A DNA stretch of 64,000 nt from assembly GCA_029339195.1 (NCBI GenBank), contig JAPTJF010000048.1, forward strand, positions 1 to 64,000, in the 5' to 3' direction. Origin of the DNA: Micractinium sp. NFX-FRZ (taxonomy: Eukaryota > Chlorophyta > Trebouxiophyceae > Chlorellales > Chlorellaceae). Made by a program: the position numbers and the translations under genes. The notes under the pieces were generated by a model. The model worked only from the letters and a program-made list of their open reading frames with translations. It was not told the origin of the DNA and searched no databases. Positions 1-9,900 of the stretch are shown here, in pieces; position 1 is the stretch's first letter; each line of letters opens with the position of its first letter.

Positions 1-60
1 CTGGCCGCCGAGGAGGACGACACCCTGTGGGAGTCTCTCATGAAGATCTGGGGCGCATAA
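1..60 (+). CDS. C-terminal end of an unidentified protein (partial)
   Basis: The first 60 bases read in frame to a TAA stop and encode an acidic tail ending in LWESLMKIWGA. The rest of the gene lies before the window. A TGTAA, the usual green-algal poly(A) signal, occurs at 240-244, which fits a 3' UTR of about 180 bases. The short tail carries no family signature, so no function can be given. The frame is clear, but so short a segment could also be chance. Confidence 0.55.
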   Translation: MAAEEDDTLWESLMKIWGA

Positions 61-239
61 AGCCTCAGAAGACGGCAGTGCGCTGTGGGGGCGGCCAATC
101 AAGCAACAGTGCACTCTCCCTCCTCTCAACACCCGCACTGCTTGCCGATTGTTTGATCCTTCTTTCCCCTTCCTGCACTTGAGTGCCACCCATGCACTGC
201 CCATTTCTCTGTGATTGATCCACGAACCCGCCAGTGACC

Positions 240-244
240 TGTAA
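240..244 (+). promoter_or_regulatory. Candidate poly(A) signal of the first partial gene
   Basis: TGTAA occurs 180 bases after the first stop codon of the window, a normal distance for a green-algal 3' UTR. Confidence 0.4.
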
Positions 245-1876
245 CGAGATCAAGCTCCCTTGACTTGGAAGTCTCAGATGTCAAATCGGCAGGCCTGAAC
301 TCGCAGGCGCCGCAGTGGTGGGGCCGCACTTTGGTATGTGCTTCAGCTGGCAGCCTTGCTCAGCTGGCAGCTTCCTTGTGTCAACCTGTTCAGTGCCCTT
401 GACAACAGTTGACATCCCCCCCCCACACACACATCATATCACTCCCGCACCCATGCATGGGCCACCGCCAGCTGCCCCACCCCCTCGGCCCCGGCGGGTG
501 CGTTGCCGGTGCTGCTGCCAGCACGAGCACAGGGCTTGCACATCAGCCCAGAGGCTAAGGCCGCTGCAACATACTCACGCCCGCTTCCACTGGCCAGTGC
601 GATGTGTGCCCGCTGGAAGCTGCCAAACGCGTTGCACAATACCTGCTGCGGCACGCTGCGCTGAGGGCGCACAGCGTGGTGGCGGCGGCAGAAAGGCCGG
701 CCCAACAACAGGGGCGCTGTTGCTTCCCAGCACCCACGAACAGATGCACCGCTAGGCATTGCATCCTGGGCATCTGCCATGGCTTCCTTTGCAGCGGCTC
801 TGCCCTCGGCAGGCAGCGGTGTGGGAGGGTAGTGGGGCGGCCACGCTGCTGGTCGCAGCAGGCACGCTGCGCCCTTAATGGCGGCCTCACAGCGCACAGC
901 AGTGGAGCGGTGGGTGCGCCAGGCTGGCGCAGCCCGCGGCGTCTCCCCTGCGCTGCCTCCTGATGCTGCAGCGGGAGCTGTTGCTGGTGCTGCCACCAGA
1001 CAGCGCTGCCCCTTGCGGCAGGCAGGCAGCAGGCATCGGCAGCACTGCAGGCGGCGCACCAGCAGCAGCAGCATTGGGGGCATCCGCCGCCGCAGCATGC
1101 GACGGCCGCCGCAGCCACCCCAGAGCAGCGCTACTCTGCCTGGGTGTGCGGCACGCTGCTGGGCTGGGACAGCCTGCATGCGTCTTGGTGCGCCAGCTCT
1201 TCATCCCGATGTGCCCGGAAGACCCGCCCTGCTGGCTGACCGCCCAGAGGCAACTCTGCTGCGGCTGATGGAACGCACGCATGGCGCTCCTGTGCTGCCT
1301 GCCGGTGGGGAGGCAGCAGCCAGGGAGTATTTGGCACTTGCAAAGGCACAGCTCCGGGCCGCAGAAGGCAAAGCGTGTGCAGCAGCTGGCAGGCAGCCGG
1401 CGGCAGCGGCGGCGGCTGCGGCGGCGGGCCAGGATGCGGTGCTGTTCTATCTGATGAAGGGCGGCACATTGGCGCTCCATTCTGTTACCAAAAACCTGGG
1501 ATTGGAAGGTTGGAAGGACCTGGGCAGCACAACTGACAAGGTCCTCCATTTGGCATGGCCCGCCCGGGCCGCCCCACCGCGAGCCCTGTTGTATAGTTCT
1601 ACTTGAGAATGTGTGAAGGGCAAAAGTGAAAGTCCGAGGGAGAGTGGTGAACGTCCGAGGGGAGAAGGCTGACTTGGAGACCCAGGACTGCCATGACCTG
1701 GCAGAAGGGATAGCCGCCATCCTCTCCCCTGCCCGCTCTCTCCCGCCTATTGCCGGCAGTCCTCCTCCTACTGAGCCTCTGATTGGTGTACGCTTCTCAG
1801 ACACGGTAAATGTGCACACGGAGAGCAGGTGTGGTTTGCCTGCCGCCAGCCTGCCCGCAGGCTCAGGCCTCTTTTT

Positions 1877-1896
1877 GGGGGGGGGGGGGGGGGGGG
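1877..1896 (+). repeat. Poly-G run of about 20 bases
   Basis: An uninterrupted G run follows a short T run in the gene-poor stretch before the membrane-protein gene. Its exact length is prone to sequencing error. Confidence 0.9.
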
Positions 1897-2148
1897 AATG
1901 AGTAGTGGAGAGTGCCTGTTCGGCTCCAGAGGCTGTCACGGTTGCCTCAGCACCTTGCGCCGGCCTACTGCTCGCTTTCCCCCGCACGACGTCCACCAGC
2001 GCCCTCCGAATCTGCAGTCGTGCAGTCCTGCATTGTGCAGGAGCTCGGGTGGATCCTGCTGACGGGGTTGGAACTGCCACCGCACCCGCCCCCGCCCCCG
2101 CACGTACGACGCACGCCTGCCTTTACCGTGCCTGCCTGAACGCAGAGA

Positions 2149-3412
2149 ATGCAGAACATGATTCCGAGCATCGGGGCAAAGCCCATCATCCTGCCTGGTG
2201 AGTCGGTGGTGGGGGCGCCGGCCAGCAGCGTGGGGCCGCGTTGCGTCGTGGTGGTGAGAGGCACCCACCCTAACTCTCGCCCTCCCTCCTCCTGCCCACC
2301 CTGTTCTGCAGAGCATGAAGACCAGCGGCTCGACACGGCCTGCAAGAAAATGATGGACCAGGCGCAGTACATTATCCCCACACGGGTAAGCCGGTGCCGA
2401 GTGTCCAGCGGTGGCCATGAGGCCGGCGGGCTGCAAGGGGAGCGCTGGCAAGCGGCGGCCTGGTCTCGCCCGCCTGAACTCCAGCTGGCTGCAGCCTTGC
2501 TGCAATGCAGCGCGCTCTGCACAGCGCTTGGCCGCACTCTTGGAGCCAGCAAGCCTGACTAAGGCTGTGTGCTCTCGTCTCCCCGTTTCTTGCAGCTGTA
2601 CCCAGTTGGGTGGCTGCCGGACAGTGTTCACGCCTACACGCCCGAGTGAGTGATGCCGTGTGGAGGGGACAGAGGGCACTGGGACAGAGGGCAGAGGGCG
2701 CGGTGCAGTAGGGCAGAGGGCGGAGAGCTTGGAAGGGAGCGCCTGGTGGCACGGTGCAGAAGGGCAGAGGGCGGAGAGCTTGGAAGGGAGCGCCTGGTGG
2801 CACGGTGCAGAGAAGGCAGAGGGCGGAGAGCTTGGAAGGGAACGCCACCGGGCACTCCCTTTCCCAGGCCCTCTGCCGCTCCGAGTGTTGCACCAAGCTT
2901 TGCGAAATCTGCCTGCCTTTCTTCCTTCCTCACCGCTTCCCTGCTCTCTGCCTGCCTCGCCTGCCGCCTGCAGCGCTCGGCGGGTTGTACTCTGCGACTT
3001 CATCCCCTTCCTGCTCGTGTCCGTGGGAGGCGTTGTGCGCGTGATGATGACTGAGGTGCACATCCTGGAGCTGGCGGCGGGCGCGCTGCTCATCATCATC
3101 GGCCTGGTCTGCCTGGTGTTCCACCTCCGCCTCCAGCACTGCAAGGATGAGCTGCCGCAGGTGCACGCCGGGCTGACGGCCCTGCGCAGCTTCATTGCTG
3201 ACTACACCGAGCGGGCCGCCGCCATCCTGCCCCCCGGGGCGGAGCGCGCCCAGGCGGTGACCGCTGCCATCTGGGCGGTGTCCGTGGGGAACCACGTGCA
3301 GGCCCGCCTCAACCGCTCTGTCCGCTCCCTCTCTGCCTCTCTCAATTACTTGGGGCCTGATTTTAATGTGAGCAACAACATGCCGCCCACGGAGGTGCAC
3401 GCCGCGCAGTGA
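2149..3412 (+). CDS. Small membrane protein with two adjacent hydrophobic segments, function unknown
   Basis: Four exons (2149-2197, 2312-2385, 2596-2645, 2974-3412) join in phase through GT-AG introns to give about 203 residues. The N-terminal third is soluble and carries short motifs such as YIIPTRLYPVGWLPDSVHAY. The last exon opens with a hydrophobic stretch (FIPFLLVSVGGVV), then a second one (ALLIIIGLVCLVF) closed by a basic-polar turn. The C-terminal half is hydrophilic, predicted helical, and ends in VHAAQ. This suggests a helical-hairpin membrane protein with its bulk on one side. The start is the first ATG of the first recognisable exon; an upstream exon cannot be excluded, because an acceptor-like CAG lies just before it. 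I do not recognise the family. A TGTAA at 3663-3667 probably ends the transcript. Confidence 0.62.
2700..2850 (+). repeat. Three-copy intronic minisatellite, unit about 50 bp
   Basis: Intron 3 of the membrane-protein gene contains three near-identical direct copies of a unit that includes GCAGAGGGCGGAGAGCTTGG. The third copy diverges toward its end. The unit does not resemble the flanking exons, so it is a plain minisatellite. Confidence 0.85.
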
Positions 3413-3844
3413 GGCACTTTGGCCGGCACGGCACGGCCGCTACTTGTGATCGTTTGGGCTTGCCCCGGCGCCCGTGCTTGGGGCTGCTCAGCCCCCTGCT
3501 TTTTGCCTGCCCCATTCACAATCCTCCCATGCGGCCAACTCTGCCTGCCTGTGCCCCGCTGTCTTCACCCCTCTAGTCCACACACCTGCCCTTCCTTTGC
3601 CCGCATGCTTTCTAGAGTGCGCTTTGTTTGGTGCACTCTCGCTGCTTCGAAATGTTTGAACATGTAAGCAACGCTAACTGGATGCCAGGGCGGAGCCTAT
3701 GAATTTTAAGACCAGTCAACATGCATTTGCTGCCGGGGGGGACACTTCCAGGCTGGCCGTCCACATGGCGGTGGTGGGTCTTGGGCACCTCGTGGGGTGC
3801 GCTTGCAGAGCCCACGCTCTTCCTGCACTCTCAGTATCTTCCCC
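3413..3844 (+). other. 3' UTR and short intergenic region
   Basis: Pyrimidine-rich sequence follows the stop of the membrane-protein gene, with the TGTAA at 3663-3667 about 250 bases downstream. The remaining 180 bases lead into the next gene on the same strand. No other feature is visible. Confidence 0.5.
3663..3667 (+). promoter_or_regulatory. Candidate poly(A) signal of the membrane-protein gene
   Basis: TGTAA lies about 250 bases downstream of the stop at 3412, before the start of the next gene. Confidence 0.5.
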
Positions 3845-4949
3845 ATGTTGTCCGCAACCTCGGCAGCCGGGCAGTGCTCCTCGTCGCAGGCCCAGGCCCA
3901 GGCCGTGCGCCCTGGCCGCCTCCGCTACCCGATTGTGCAGCAGGCGGACGCCATTGCGGATGAGCACGCTCGCTATGATGAGCTGAACAAGGAGGCGGGG
4001 GAGGCGGAGCAGGAGCTATTTGCGCAGCTGCAGGAGGCCCCCGACTCCCCCGAGGTGGCCCTCTTGCGACAGCGGCTAGCCTGCATCCGGAAGGACGCGG
4101 CAGCGGTGCGGCAGCGCATTGCGGAGATGCGCCAGCAGACGCCAGGTGCGGCAGTGGGCGCTTGCGGCCACGGTGCCTGTTAGTGCTTGCTTGTGAGCCT
4201 GCGCGTGGGCTGTCAAGCCCAGCGCTCAGCCCGCTCTGCCGTGTGTGTTGATAGGCCGCAATTCAGGGCGCAGTGTGTCAATGGGCAGCCATGCTGCTGC
4301 CTGCCGTGCCCGCAATGTGACCTGCAAGCTGCTCTGTCCTGCGCTCTTGCGTGCCTGCAGAAGAGCACAGAGAACAGGTGGATCGCATGGTGGAAACGAG
4401 CAACGAGCTGCGGCGGTACGGCCCGTATGGGAGCCTTGGACAATGGGCACCCCAGTCTCAGGTGAGGACTCCTGAGCTCCTGGCTCGTTACTTGCTGCCC
4501 GGCATTAGAATGCGGAGGCGGCATGTGCGGGCAGGCAGGATGTGATTCGAGCAGCCAACAGGCTAGTGCATGCAAGAGAGAGCGGGCAGACAGGCAAGCG
4601 GGATGAATGGGGGGCGGATGAATAGGGGGCGGATGAATGGGGGGTCGGTGAGCGCGCAAGCCGGAGCGTGGGCATGCACACCAGCCTGATCCGCCGCTGA
4701 TGGCCAGTGCTTGTCTGCTGCTGTGCCTGGGTGCAGGGGTGGCTGCCCAGCTGGCTGGAGTGCTTGCTTCCCAGCTGGCTGGCGCAGTGGAGCAGCCCTT
4801 CTTCCTCAGAGGATGCAGAGGTGCCTGCAGGAGTTGGGGTGGAGCTGCCGGGGCCTGGCAGCGGAACAGCCGGCGCCGCTGCCAGGCAGGCGTCCACTCC
4901 GCACCTGCAGGCACGGCACAGGCATGTGCAGCAGCAGGCCGCCTCATGA
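3845..4949 (+). CDS. Small coiled-coil protein of unknown function
   Basis: Three exons (3845-4145, 4361-4461, 4737-4949) join in phase and encode about 204 residues. After a Ser/Gln-rich start, residues 20-100 are charged and heptad-like (QQADAIADEHARYDELNKEA, then RQRLACIRKDAAAVRQRIAE), which points to a helical coiled coil. Exon 2 continues this helix (EEHREQVDRMVETSNELRRY). The last exon contains a small internal repeat, WLPSWLECLLPSWLAQW, and ends in a low-complexity tail. No catalytic motif or known domain is apparent. The gene runs toward SMC6, whose stop lies 886 bp downstream on the other strand. Confidence is good for exons 1 and 2 and moderate for exon 3, which depends on one acceptor choice. 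Confidence 0.6.
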
Positions 4950-5835
4950 CGTGCGCCTCCTTCCTTTGTCTGCCTGCCAGCGCCACAACTCCACCCCAAT
5001 GTGCTCATGCTGTTTTTGTCTGTTTCGCCTGCCTCCCCCCGCCGTTGCATCTCCCCGCCGCCCTTTGAGTGTGGGTTCCGACGCGCCTCTGGCCTCATGC
5101 CAGTTCCATGCATCACCCATCACTCATCACCCATCAACCTGCCGCACCGCTCAGCCTCCTTGCCTGTGCCAAATGCCATTCCTCTGCTGTACATGCACAA
5201 GCCCTTCCCCTCCACTGTGTTGCTGGCTCCCTTTCTCCTCTGCAACCACGGCTGGCCACGTGCAAGCCATGGGAGGAAAGCTGTGTGCCGGTGCGCCACT
5301 GCGCAGGTGGGCAAGCGTGGGCGGATGGCATGGCTGCCTGGGCTGGGCTGCAGGATGGGGCAGGGTGGCATGTGGCAAGGCAAGGACAGGACAGCGCTGC
5401 GCCCAGCTTACCTCAATTGCGCTGCGTGGGTGCTGACCAACTCTCTGCGCTACTGTGCACAAGCAGCGCCTGCTGCCGCTGTGCGTGCTGTGGTTGTTGA
5501 GGGCGACCACTCCGGCCACTCACCCTCCCGCTCCGCTGTCACGCTTTAACTTTAGTGTACATTCGTTGAGTGGATCGGCAGAACGAGCGGGGGAGGGCAC
5601 CAGAGCGCAGAGACTAACAGAGCAGAGGACAGAGCAGAGGCAGCGGCAGCGGAAGGTCGAAAGGCAGGGCATGCACAAGTGGCATCTGCAGGCACGTCAA
5701 GCGCACATGGCATCAGCACCCGAGCACGGCAGCTGAGGCTGAGAAGGGTACAGGGTAAGCGGTGTGCGCGCAGGGCGGGCGCATTTCCATGCTCTCATGC
5801 GCACGTGCCCGCCGCGTTGCGACCCCGTGCCAGGG
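4950..5835. other. Convergent intergenic region between two 3' ends
   Basis: This stretch holds the 3' ends of the coiled-coil gene (plus) and of SMC6 (minus). It is pyrimidine-rich to about 5250, then purine- and CAG-rich. No poly(A) signal, RNA gene or conserved frame stands out. Confidence 0.4.
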
Positions 5836-6965
5836 TCACGCGTGCGTGGCGTTGGCGCGCGGGGCCTTCATCTGCACCACCTTGACGAACCCTTCCGGCA
5901 CCTCCATCCCCGCCTGCTGGCACGCCTGCCGCGCATCCTCCACCGCCGCCATGTCCTGCAGGCAGGGCAGGGCAGGGCAGGGGCAGATGTGTCGCTTTGT
6001 CATGCACTGTGGCCACTGCAAGGCAGGGCAACGCAGGCAGCGTGGGAGTGCGGCAGATGCGACGGCCACATCCTCATACGGTATGTCGTCGGGCAGGCAC
6101 AGCAAGTGAAGCAGGTGGGCAGGTAGGGTTGCTGGACAGGGCACGGCAGCCCGGGGTGCTGGGCACAGGGCAGCCCCTGCAGGGTGCAGGGCACAGGGTA
6201 GCCCAGGGTGCAGGGTAGCCCAGCCCGATAGGATTAGGGTTTAGGGTTTAGGGTGCCCCGCTGCGCCCCTGCCCAGCACCTGCGCCCCAGCCCAGCACCA
6301 GCACTCACCTGCGGGCTCAGGAAGATGAACTGCAGCTCCGGATTGTCCTTGGCGAAGCTGCGGGGCAGTGAGGGGGCAGGAGGGAGGGTGGCACATGAGG
6401 AGGGGGGCAGTCGAGACGCGTCTGGCCAACCTGGAAATCCAGGGAGCGGGGGGGAGGACGGGAGGAGGGGAGGGCTACTGGCACCGAGCGGCTGGCAGCC
6501 TGGGTCGTGCATTGTGCTCGCCCCACCTTCCCACCCGCACCCGCCTCCAGTCATTCACCTGCCAGCCCGGGTCGCGCATTGTGTTCGCCCCACCTTCCCA
6601 CCCGCACCCGCCTCCAGTCATTCCTTCAATCAACCTCCCACCCGTCCCACCCAGCATGCTCTGCCCCGCCACGGCACCACCACGGCAGCACCACCCATGC
6701 ACCGTCCAGGCCACCTTCTCGGCAGCTGCCTCACATCACATCACATGCACCCACCTGAACAGGTTCTGCATTGCCACGCGGCGGTTGATGGCGTCCATGA
6801 ACTGCGAGGTGGGGTGGGGTGGGGTGGTGCGGGAGGCGGGAGGCAAGGGGATGCGTGAGAGAGGGAGGGAGGCAGGGAGGGAGAGACGGAGGCGACATGC
6901 TGGGCAGGGTAGCGAGGTGGGGTGGAGTGCAGTGGCTGCCAGCCAGCAGCAGAAAAAGCAGCAAT

Positions 6966-6996
<31 letters not shown>

Positions 6997-9900
6997 CGTG
7001 CATAAGCAGCAGCCATGCACCAGCGACAGATTTATGCTTTTGACGTTGCCAACGCTAGGCAAATTTGTGGTGCCCCGTGTGGGGGCCTCCTCTCCATGCA
7101 CCAGCCCGGCACTCACCACATCAAACTCATCCTGCAACACCACAAAGCAGGGGAGAGGGAGGGCGTGGGGCTTCTAGTGTGGGAGAGCAACAATGGAGGG
7201 ATGCAGCAGAACTGGTCCCACAAGGCAGGCGGGGTGCGTGGCACGCACGGCAACCAGGCACACTGCAGTTGCAAGCAAGTCCTCACGCTGGCTCTGGCCC
7301 GTGCAAGAACCGCCTCTGAAGCACCCTGCCACCTCCCCCGCCTTCCCCCCCCATTCGCCACCCCTCGCTCGCCCCTGTCCCAACAACCGCTCATAAATGG
7401 CCATCCCGCCCACCCCTCCCCCTCCTCCCGCTCACCATGGCCCGGAACGGCATCTCCGTCTGCCCACCCAGCGCCAGAGTGAAGGCCACAGTGGTGTAGC
7501 TGCGCTCGCCGCCCGACAGCTGCAGGGGGAGAGGTGCGGGGGGTGGTGTGTGTGTGGGGGTAACGTGGCAACACAGCCTGAACCCCGGCTGCCTGCGCTT
7601 TACCGCCAGACAGATGCAGGAGAGAGGCGCAGTGGGTGGGGGGTAACGTGGCACCACATCCCAAGCATGCAAGTGAGGACAGAAGCATGGAGCGAATGCC
7701 GGCCAGGGTGCAGCAGATGCTTTGCTTGCTGCGCGGCCCGCTGCAGGGGAGTGAGCGGTGCCCACGACAGCCTGCACCCTGTGCCACCTAGCTCCCCTCG
7801 GTGCCCACAGACTGTGCTCAATGTGAACCGTCGCCAAACTGTCCCGACACCATGCAACCCTGGACCTCCGAGGCCCACGCATCAATAGTTGCTACCTGGT
7901 TCAAGTCTCAGACCTCAAGCTCTGCCACTGCCGCCGCCACCGCACCCCCAAACCACTGCCTTCACCACCATACACACTCGACCTTGCACACCACCTTGCC
8001 CACCCCTTGGGGTTTGTATCGCACGTTGCATTGGGAATGAAACAGACTGCAAGGCCATACAAGCAACGCTGCCCACCTGCTTGAGATCCCGGACATCGGC
8101 AACGTTGCCGCCGTCGCCGCCGCCGCGCCCGCCGCCTTGCCCCCGGCTGTTCATCTGCACCTGCAGCGTCAGCGAGCGTGCCTTGCGGTCCAGCTTGATG
8201 CAGCCCTGCGGCAGGGAGAGGATCGAGAGAGAGCCAGCAGAGCTGGGTTTATGAGGAGCGGGGTTCAGTGTTGGGAGGCTGGGTAGGCGCAGGGCAGTGG
8301 GGAGGTGGGTAGGGCGACCATGCGGGACGGTTGGCCTTGGGACAAGGGGCACTGCGCAGGCAGGCTACCCACACATTACATGCTCGCAGCCACGCGACAG
8401 CCGGCGCAGCAAGGATGCCCCCCCTCCCCCCCACTCACGCTGTGCCCCTTCTTCCACATGTAGTACCGGAAGCGCTGGTTGACCAGGGCCTCCAGGCTGT
8501 GGTCCAGCTGCAGGTGAGGAGGAAGATAAGGGGGGAAGAATCTTCTTCTGATGTAAAGCGTGAGCACAGGTAGGGCAGGGGAGGCATGTGTGGTCACCAG
8601 GGCCCCCAGGCCATGGCCCAGCTGGAGATGAGAGGTCAGGTGAAGGGTGGTGAGCACAAAGAGAGAAGGCAAGGGGAGGCATCTATTCGCCCGGGCCTCC
8701 GGGTTGTGGCACCCAGCCTACAGAGGTTGCCATTGGGGCGGACAGCACGGCACGCGGAGGGGGCATGCGGCAAGAGATGCCGAGGGGAGGCATCTGCTTG
8801 GCGGGAACCCCTGCGGGTTCCACCAGATGCCAGCATGGCGCCAGCTCAACGCATGCCAGCTCAGCGCATGCCAGCTCAGCGCACCTCCTGCAGCTTCTTG
8901 GTGCGCAGCTTCGCCGCGTGCTCCACCACCTGCAAAGAGGGGGCAAGCACGCAGACTGGAGGTCTACTTGAAACGCCCTCCAGGGTTGCATCACGCATTC
9001 TGCCCTGGCCTCACGCTGGCACTGCAGGCATGTGCTGGGACGCCTGCCAAATTGCACATCGCACGGCTGCCTGCCGTCCCTGCCATCCGAGTCGTTCCCG
9101 CGCTTGCCTCACACCTCACCAGTCTGGATGGCCTCCCTTGTGCTGTCCGGCATCATCCCCCCACCCTCAACCTCTTCCCCACAGCACAGCTAGCTCCTGC
9201 TGTTGGGAGGGGGACCCAACCTCGTACCCACCCCCCAGCCAGCCCCACCACCCACCTCGTATGTCTGGATGGCCTCCTTGAACCGCCGGCCGTCGCGGTT
9301 CATGCACGCCTGGCTGGCAGCGTAGCGCGCCTGCGGGCAGGCAGGCAGCGAGGGGCAGGCATGGGGCGCTCGCACGGTGTGAGCGCACACGGGCTCGGCG
9401 TGCGGTAGCAATGCTGCTTCCTGCTGAAGCCCCCGCCCCCCCCCCACACACCTCTCGCACGTGACTAATTCATGCAACAGGTTTGCGTGTCCACTGGCAG
9501 ATGGCCCAGGCTGCCGCCCACTGCCCGCTCTTCCTGCCTGCTCTTCCTGCCCATCGGCGCCCGCAGCCAGAGGAAACCAGCATGACAGCTGCCCACCTGC
9601 AGCTCATCCAGGCTGCCGCCCGCCGCCCGCTCGTGCTCCGCAATCTTCTTCTCCAGCTGGTGCACCTTCTTGCCCAGCAGCTGCACAGGCGCGGGGGAGG
9701 CAAGGCGCACAAGGGACACGCCACGCACTCCATTCAGGGCCCAAACCACGCCTGAGTGACCACTGACGTCACACCATGCACACACACCCATCCCGTCTGC
9801 GCAACAAGTATGGCTCAGCTCCCGGTCGGTGTATGGGGCGACACAGGGGACTCGACCTTGCCTTCACCACACCACACCACGCATCTTGCGGTCGTCACGC

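Larger units (their letters stand above)
61..2148. other. Two-kilobase stretch with no supported gene
   Basis: It contains the presumed 3' UTR of the preceding gene (to about 260) and the upstream region of the next one. A plus-strand open frame of 242 codons runs from 878 to 1606, and another frame opens at 604-963; both are Ala/Arg/Cys-rich and match no family I recognise. Unlike the real genes here, they show no convincing exon-intron structure. The segment around 1190-1480 looks the most protein-like and may be a decayed gene. A run of about 20 G lies at 1877-1896. Confidence 0.4.

Noticed and set aside
439..1179. Minus-strand 246-codon frame
   Set aside because: Cys/Arg/Ala-rich with no hydrophobic core pattern; looks like the shadow of GC-rich sequence, with no splice structure.
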